DNA of 64,000 nucleotides from Annulohypoxylon bovei var. microspora (lineage: Eukaryota; Ascomycota; Sordariomycetes; Xylariales; Hypoxylaceae), in NCBI GenBank assembly GCA_022836615.1, contig MU405279.1:143243-207242 (forward strand). Direction: 5' to 3'. Positions 58,809 to 64,000 of this stretch are shown piece by piece. Both the position numbers and the translations under genes were made by a program. Numbering within the stretch: position 1 is the first letter of the stretch; each line of letters starts with the position of its first letter. The notes beneath the pieces were generated by a model. The model was not told the DNA's origin and ran no database searches. It saw nothing but the letters and a program-made list of their open reading frames with translations.

Positions 58809-60387
58809 TTAACTTGGATCAGAGAGAGAGTCCACAAATAGGCGTATTGCCTCTACCTTGTGAGCTTCCATGTCCAACCCAAAAACGGAATTCCACCTAG
58901 GGCGGATGACTTCCCTCAGCTTGTCAGGATCTAAGCCAACCTTCGGGTTCATTCCGCAGAAAAGCCTTGCCGTTTCCCGGCTCGAATCTATGATTCTCTG
59001 GCATCTAGGTCTTCTTATCTCATCGTATGCTTTGAATGCTGCTGGTATGTCTTTGGAAGAGGTGACTTTACCAAAGAGAGCCCCTAGGACCATGGCGTCT
59101 TCGATAGCCATGCCAGCACCGGTTCCTTGCCACTGCAGTAGATGAGTTAGAAGCACTCTTCCAAATAGAGTCTTTGGGGTACAAACTATATTTCAAGCGC
59201 AATAATCACTTAATTATATCCGTTGGGCAGCTTTGAAGATATAAGTGCACAGAGAGGATTTATATAAAATAAATAAATAAATAATGACGGGAAGAAATAT
59301 CGTTACCTACAGGGGTTGTTGCATGTGCTGCATCTCCAGCGACACATACGAAGCCATTGGCGTATGTTTTCGTCAGTTTATGCTCCCATTGAGAATAGCC
59401 CTGCGGATCAGGTTGGTCGAGGATGAGCTAAAATATGATAAGCACCTTGTAAAGTAGAAGTGGTAACACTAAGGGTGTTATTCCAGAAGATGTTACCTCT
59501 ATAATTCCCTTCGCGATTGGCCCATCGAGCCATTTGTCCAACGTTTTGTTCAAAAACTCTTTGGTGAGTGGTGTTTTCCGATCTTTAGGGGGGTCAGGTT
59601 CGGCAGCCGATATAATACACTGGACCATCGTCCTGTCCTCAAGAATATCATGTAATATGAAGGCGCCATCTCCTAGCCAACCCCATTGGCGATCTACGTC
59701 GAAATATTGTTCCCCGAGGACCTTTTTTGCTTTGTCAAATGGAACCAGGTTCCTGCTATCCCAGAACCCGCCAGGAGACGCGGCGCATTCTTCCGCGGCG
59801 TCTTGCAAGACATGATTGCGAACGGTGCCAAATATACCATCCGCACCGATTATAGCATCGAAATGCTCGATGGTCCCATCCTGGAATGTTATTTCGACTC
59901 CTTCGTTGTCTCTAGGCTTTATGGAAGTTAGCTTCTTATTGGCGTGTAAGATCTCTTTTGGCAGAGGAGCCAGAAGCTCGCGCAGGAGTGAAGCGCGATG
60001 GAGTATCTTCCCGGGATCCACGTCTGCTCCAATATCGAAGAGAAGTGTTCCTGCAACCGGTCCCGAACCCTAGGGGTAAATCTCAGTATCGCACTAAGGG
60101 AACTTGAACGACCGAAGCAAACTTACTAGCACAGTTCGAGTAGAGTTCATATTTACAGCCCCGGCCTTTGCTAGGAGGTCTCCTGCAGAAGAGAATATTT
60201 GATGAAGGGCATTTTGTGCATTGATAGATAGTCCAACCGCGGCCCCCCGTTCCGAGAACTCGGGAGCGGCTTCGAATACCTCGATGTCGATGTGGGAATG
60301 GACGATGAGAGCGTTTGCTATTGTCGCCCCAGCTAGTCCACCTCCGATGATACCCACGCGAATTCGGGCCGTGGATTTGTTTGCCAT
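58809..60387 (-). CDS. FAD-dependent monooxygenase, salicylate-hydroxylase-like
   Basis: Exons 60387-60127, 60069-59497, 59427-59311 and 59132-58809 give 424 residues. The N-terminal Rossmann motif is VGIIGGGLAGATIANALIV (GxGxxG). The DG motif is FDAIIGADGIFGTVRNHV, and the second FAD-binding GD motif is VCVAGDAAHATTPWQGTGAG, assembled across the intron 59133-59310. This is the class A flavoprotein hydroxylase pattern. Family knowledge: NAD(P)H-dependent hydroxylation of aromatic rings, in phenol catabolism or fungal tailoring. Substrate unknown. Its position near an NRPS-like reductase fits an aromatic product, but that is inference. Confidence 0.93.
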
Positions 60388-61431
60388 AGTGATACCTACC
60401 TAAAAGCCACGGTTATACGAGTTTATATTCCACAATCCAAGGCACAAACTGTGAAAATCCTGGGTTGATTGATGAGGGATAAAATTTGTGGCTACTAGAG
60501 ACACTTATATACTACATAGCGGAAGAGAAATTTATGAGATGACGACAACTATCATACGTGGCGAAGCGGCGTAGGTACCTGCCTACCTACCTACCTATCT
60601 AGGCCCCTGATTGACCTGAGTTATCACTTCTATGGCGTGAGTTATGCGCCCCCTTAATCTAACTCTACTCTTCCCCGGATCTCTACAGATACAATTAAAC
60701 ATAGTCATCACTAGAATGGAAGACATTACCGGCCGGAAACCCTTTTCAAGAAGCACCAGAACACTGATCTTCACATGGGCAATCTAAAAGTAGGTAAAGA
60801 GACAAACTGGCGGGTCTACCTTTAACTCTAAGGCCGGGTACTCCGGAGATGTAGGTATAAGATCGGATAAGACGCATACGATTTTAATATAATCTTGAAC
60901 GACCAAGATAGGACGTATGTTTCTTCTTTAGATAGGCGTAATATGACTGGACTTCGTTGTTTGTGGGGCCCGCGAGCGTTGGCTTCTACAAGTGCTGAGT
61001 GGCTTAACGGTATCAACCCCTATGGCCAGTAGCACAGCATGACTGTGCCACCGCTGCATTCCTTCAACTCATGCAAATAATTGAGATGGTGCTAGCGTAG
61101 AAATAATGGCTAAAATCCAGTTGTTTTTGTTCACTATCCTTAATAGGGGGTAATCATTTGGCAAGACCACGCAAACACGGTCACCGAGAAAGCTCTCTAC
61201 GATCGGTCAATCAAGTGTACAAATTGAATAGTATATTTTAGGTTTCTTATAGCGAAATGTATCATCTTGCTAAGTATTGGTGATGAACTCCTGATCGATC
61301 TTTTTAATAGTGAGCCTGTCTCGAGTTTAAATAATAATAATAACAGTGCGGGCTTTGCAGAGAAACATGAATCTTCGTCTCCTTGTTTCTAAATACTATT
61401 GTTACGGCTATAGAGGAATCGTCACATAGCT
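60388..61431. other. Divergent intergenic region, no gene
   Basis: 1.04 kb. A CCTGCCTACCTACCTACCTATC tract is at about 60578-60599. A minus-strand 62-codon frame at 60828 is unsupported. AATAATAATAATAAC near 61331-61345. Contains promoters of the monooxygenase and the receptor-like gene. Confidence 0.4.
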
Positions 61432-62841
61432 ATGCCAATCATACTGAAGTATTACTGCCAACCGGGGCACATTATTGCCGCTGGGGTTTTCTTGTCACTT
61501 CTGGACATTGTGTCCGTTATGCTTCGGGTTTGGACTCGACGAAAACAACAGCAACCTTTGTTAACCGACGACTGGCTTATGATACCCGCCTCGGTATTCG
61601 AGCCCCGCAGACTTTGATAGATTTATACTAACACATATCCAGCTTATTACAACTGGTATTGGCATATGTTTAATTTACGGTGTCTCGCAAGAGGCCTTTG
61701 GATATCCTACCAAGATTGATCAAGACTTAGCCGGAAGCCCCCTTGAAATCAGCAGCCAGCAAATTTCCACAGCCTTCAAAGTAAGCACCAGAATACGTTA
61801 CCGTTTTTTCTTTCTGATATACGATATGACTAACAAGACTGTTCACACGGTATCAGATCGAATTCATTGTCATCTGTATGATTCCGCTGGCCCTGGGGTG
61901 TATCAAGGCATCTTTCCTACTCTTTTATAGGAGGATATTCTCAGTCAATACAGCAGTTGATAAATTCCTCATCGGGATGATCGTGCTAGTAAGCTTGTGG
62001 ACAGTGGGCTTTTTCTTCACGACGGTATTCGAATGCGGTCTAGACTTCTGGGTCCTCTGGGGCTCTAATTCGAGTGGAAAAAACATAACATCGCACTGTA
62101 TTAATACTCAGCATCTATCTCTTTCATTTGGCGTTACAGACTTCATCACAGATGTTGTTATAATTGGTATTCCTGTTCCCTTGGTAAGTTCTAAGCGCCA
62201 AGTTCTTAATCACTCTGCCGAGGCTCCCTATGATATATGCTAATATGACTAGATTTGGCGCTTGTGCTTGTCAACGGGAAAGAAGATCGCAATTATTAGT
62301 GTATTCCTCCTCGGGGCAGTGTATGTAACATCTCCAGATACATCAGTGTGTTAGGTACTAATGTACATATGACAGGACAATTGGAGCTTCGTTAACCCGC
62401 CTCCTCGTAATAACTAATGATGTTCACGCTGACGTGACATATAATCCTTACGAGGATCAGATTTGTAGGTGTTCTTAATAGAGTGGAAGGTCTTCACTAC
62501 GTGTTGCTGACTTTCTTGTTTTAGTGGTGATAACCGAGTATCTCTATTGGGGCATGATCGAATGTGGCATTGGAGTATTCGCAGCCTGCTTACCGACCTT
62601 GCGATACTTGATTCATCGATTATCTTTACGAACAGTCGTTGATAACACTAGAAGTTTATTCGGATCAATGCCATCAGGGCTGCAGTACAGTACCAATAGT
62701 CAGGAAAACATCTATGTGGACCATTCGGTCAATACCTGCTATACAAAAGCACCTAGGCGCGCAAGAGATGATTTAGGGAACGCGCACTCGCCTGGAACTG
62801 AGAGATATCCTTTGAGAGATTATCGGAAGGGGGATATATAG
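61432..62841 (+). CDS. Fungal rhodopsin-domain (PTH11-like) 7-TM membrane protein
   Basis: Six exons: 61432-61593, 61643-61780, 61857-62183, 62253-62320, 62376-62464 and 62525-62841, giving 366 residues. Membrane segments: AAGVFLSLLDIVSVMLRVW, LITTGIGICLIYG, EFIVICMIPLALGCIKASFL, FLIGMIVLVSLWTVGFFFTT, SFGVTDFITDVVIIGIPVPL, IAIISVFLLGAVTIGASL and GMIECGIGVFAACLPTL. The pattern RVWTRRK, LLFYRRIF and the late EYLYWGMIECGIGVFAACLP block is typical of the fungal rhodopsin domain found in PTH11-related proteins. The tail is polar and Tyr/Ser-rich (cytosolic). No CFEM domain. Possible sensor role is inferred from family. The N-terminal ATG is taken at 61432; an earlier frame at 61383 is unrelated. 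Confidence 0.88.
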
Positions 62842-62975
62842 ACGAATGATTAAATAGATCTACATAGATCCCTACCCACCTAAAGTTTCAAAATCGTAAT
62901 GATAATAATATCTAAAATATCAATTTTCCATTTGAAAATTAGAAGACGAGGAATTCTTAGTTACGTGTAACTATG

Positions 62976-63631
62976 TGCCCTTAAATATTGCCCACTTAGC
63001 GTAGTGGTTAAATGCCTGGAAAGCCCTTTGATCTTCTGATCAAAGGAAAGCTGGCTGGTTCGAATCCAGCGGTAAGTAATACCAGGTCTTTTCGAAGCCT
63101 TGATGGATCATTTTATAACACCCCACCCTCGCTATAAGCGGTATCGATCGGCAAGTATGCGATCTGTTCAACCCATCGGATCGGTAATATACTTGGCGAT
63201 ATTAGGTGGAAACGGGGTTTTTTTAGACGGGAGGAGGATAGTATAGGAGCAAGAATATTAAGGATAGTGGTGTGGAAGGAGTGGAATAACGGGGAGGATA
63301 TTACGATTGGCGGTGGAGATACCTTATAAATTAACGTAGCTTGCAATAAAAGGGGAGATGTAATAATAGTACATATTATTTGCAAACTTCTAGCGTAGCC
63401 ATACGATATGAGTTGCTAAATGGGTTAATTTTAAGTATTATCTTAAAATTGTAATAAATATATATATATAAATTTATTTTAGAAGTATGTTGTGTTATAT
63501 TTTAGCTTAATACGCCCTTAATATCCTTAAAGAGGTCGATAAGGATAACTATATAGCGGTCCCCCTTAACGCAAGCGTTGGCTGGGCGTTAATCATCAAT
63601 AATAATAATAATAATAATATGCCCTTAAATA
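62976..63631 (+). mobile_element. SINE-like retroelement with tRNA-like head and 12-bp target duplication
   Basis: Perfect 12-bp direct repeats TGCCCTTAAATA (62976-62987 and 63620-63631) flank a 632-bp element. The 5' head has an exact Pol III A box (TAGCGTAGTGG, 62997-63007) and B box (GGTTCGAATCC, 63057-63067, within a GCTGG/CCAGC T-stem). The anticodon-arm position is a 9-bp perfect hairpin (63025-63046) with a 4-nt loop. The acceptor arm pairs poorly, so this is not an intact tRNA gene. The 3' end is (AAT)7A at 63598-63619. The body has no ORF with homology-like content. Head, tail and target duplication together define a SINE, presumably moved by a LINE such as a Tad-type element; the LINE partner is not in the window. 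Confidence 0.8.
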
Positions 63632-64000
63632 AAAATACACGTGAGGTCCCCGCATCCGCGGACACAATAACCCCGAATTTCAGCCACAAAATGCGCCACA
63701 CCCAGCGCCACACGAAAGCTCCTTTTCCCGAGCTCCCACGGTTCGAACCACTTACCTCGCGCTAAATCTTTTTTAACCCCGCGCTAGCTGACTTCTAGCC
63801 TTTGATTGGGTGCATCGTTCAATTAAGTGGGTGTCTTCCCTTTTCAAGGCCTTAGTCAGCTAAACCACACCTCCGAGATTCCCAGGTTCGATTCCTCGAT
63901 TTCTTACTTTTACACCCTTTTCAACGTTTTATTCAACCAGCCCGGACGGCCGGCTTCGTGTTTTTGCTCGGCGCGCTGCGCGCGCCTCGCAAAAACCCTC
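63632..64000. other. Repeat-like DNA with B-box-like motifs, no gene
   Basis: No ORF. The palindromic GGTTCGAACC (63740-63749) and GGTTCGATTCC (63885-63895) match Pol III B boxes, but I find no well-placed A box on the plus strand. On the minus strand, CCCACTTAATTG echoes the CCCACTTAG at the SINE head, hinting at a second, decayed tRNA-derived copy. The palindrome at 63961-63995 is listed separately. Confidence 0.4.
63961..63995. repeat. 35-bp near-perfect palindrome at the window end
   Basis: Arms TTTTTGC / GCAAAAA and GGCGCGC / GCGCGCC are exact complements, separated by TC on both sides and a 3-nt TGC loop. It could fold into a strong hairpin. Such a structure may mark the end of a transposable element that continues beyond the window. 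Confidence 0.7.

Noticed and set aside
62989..63077. Functional tRNA gene
   Set aside because: A and B boxes are perfect, but the acceptor arm does not pair well and the anticodon arm is a 9-bp hairpin with a 4-nt loop; better explained as a SINE head.
63113..63385. 90-codon minus-strand ORF
   Set aside because: Lies inside the SINE body; no protein-like features.

Overview
The window is nuclear DNA of a filamentous ascomycete (Pezizomycotina). The evidence is many genes with short GT-AG introns (mostly 48-100 nt, with CTAAC/CTGAC-type branch points), compact gene spacing on both strands, and typical fungal families: MON1, DOP1, PEX10, DAP1, GT15 mannosyltransferase, LaeA-like methyltransferase, bZIP-DUF3425, NRPS-like reductase and a fungal rhodopsin-domain receptor. 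Scattered TAGGTAGG/CCTACCTA microrepeats and gene content suggest Sordariomycetes, possibly Xylariales; that placement is inference. All exon models were built by hand from splice signals and reading frame. Each spliced CDS is a multiple of three, but none has transcript support.

1-38 kb is mainly housekeeping. A 5'-partial DOP1 and MON1 are divergent. Next come two disordered unknown proteins, an HDEL-tailed protein disulfide isomerase, a small mitochondrial-type membrane protein and a membrane-anchored lectin-like protein. A hairpin-rich patch and a broken C2H2 zinc-finger gene follow, then a CYP65-like P450 convergent with an alpha/beta hydrolase, a BEM46 hydrolase, a LYAR-type zinc-finger protein, PEX10 divergent from ERD1, and a GT15 mannosyltransferase. 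PDI (an HDEL client) and ERD1 (needed for retention of luminal ER proteins) both serve the secretory pathway.

38-44 kb carries DAP1, two small secreted cysteine-containing proteins (effector-like) and a bZIP-DUF3425 regulator.

44-63 kb resembles an accessory or secondary-metabolism region: a short-chain dehydrogenase, a LaeA-like methyltransferase, a MYND-DUF4470 protein, an NRPS-like adenylation-thiolation-reductase enzyme, a FAD monooxygenase and a 7-TM rhodopsin-like receptor. Embedded in it is a divergent pair, a DHDPS-family aldolase and a galactonate-dehydratase-like enolase-superfamily enzyme. Together they could take an aldonic acid to a 2-keto-3-deoxy sugar acid and cleave it.

The right edge (62.98-64.0 kb) holds a well-delimited SINE-like element: a tRNA-like head with consensus A and B boxes, an (AAT)n tail and perfect 12-bp flanking direct repeats. 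After it come B-box-like motifs and a large palindrome at the window end. The SINE and the aldolase/dehydratase pair inside the NRPS-like neighbourhood are the most interesting observations.
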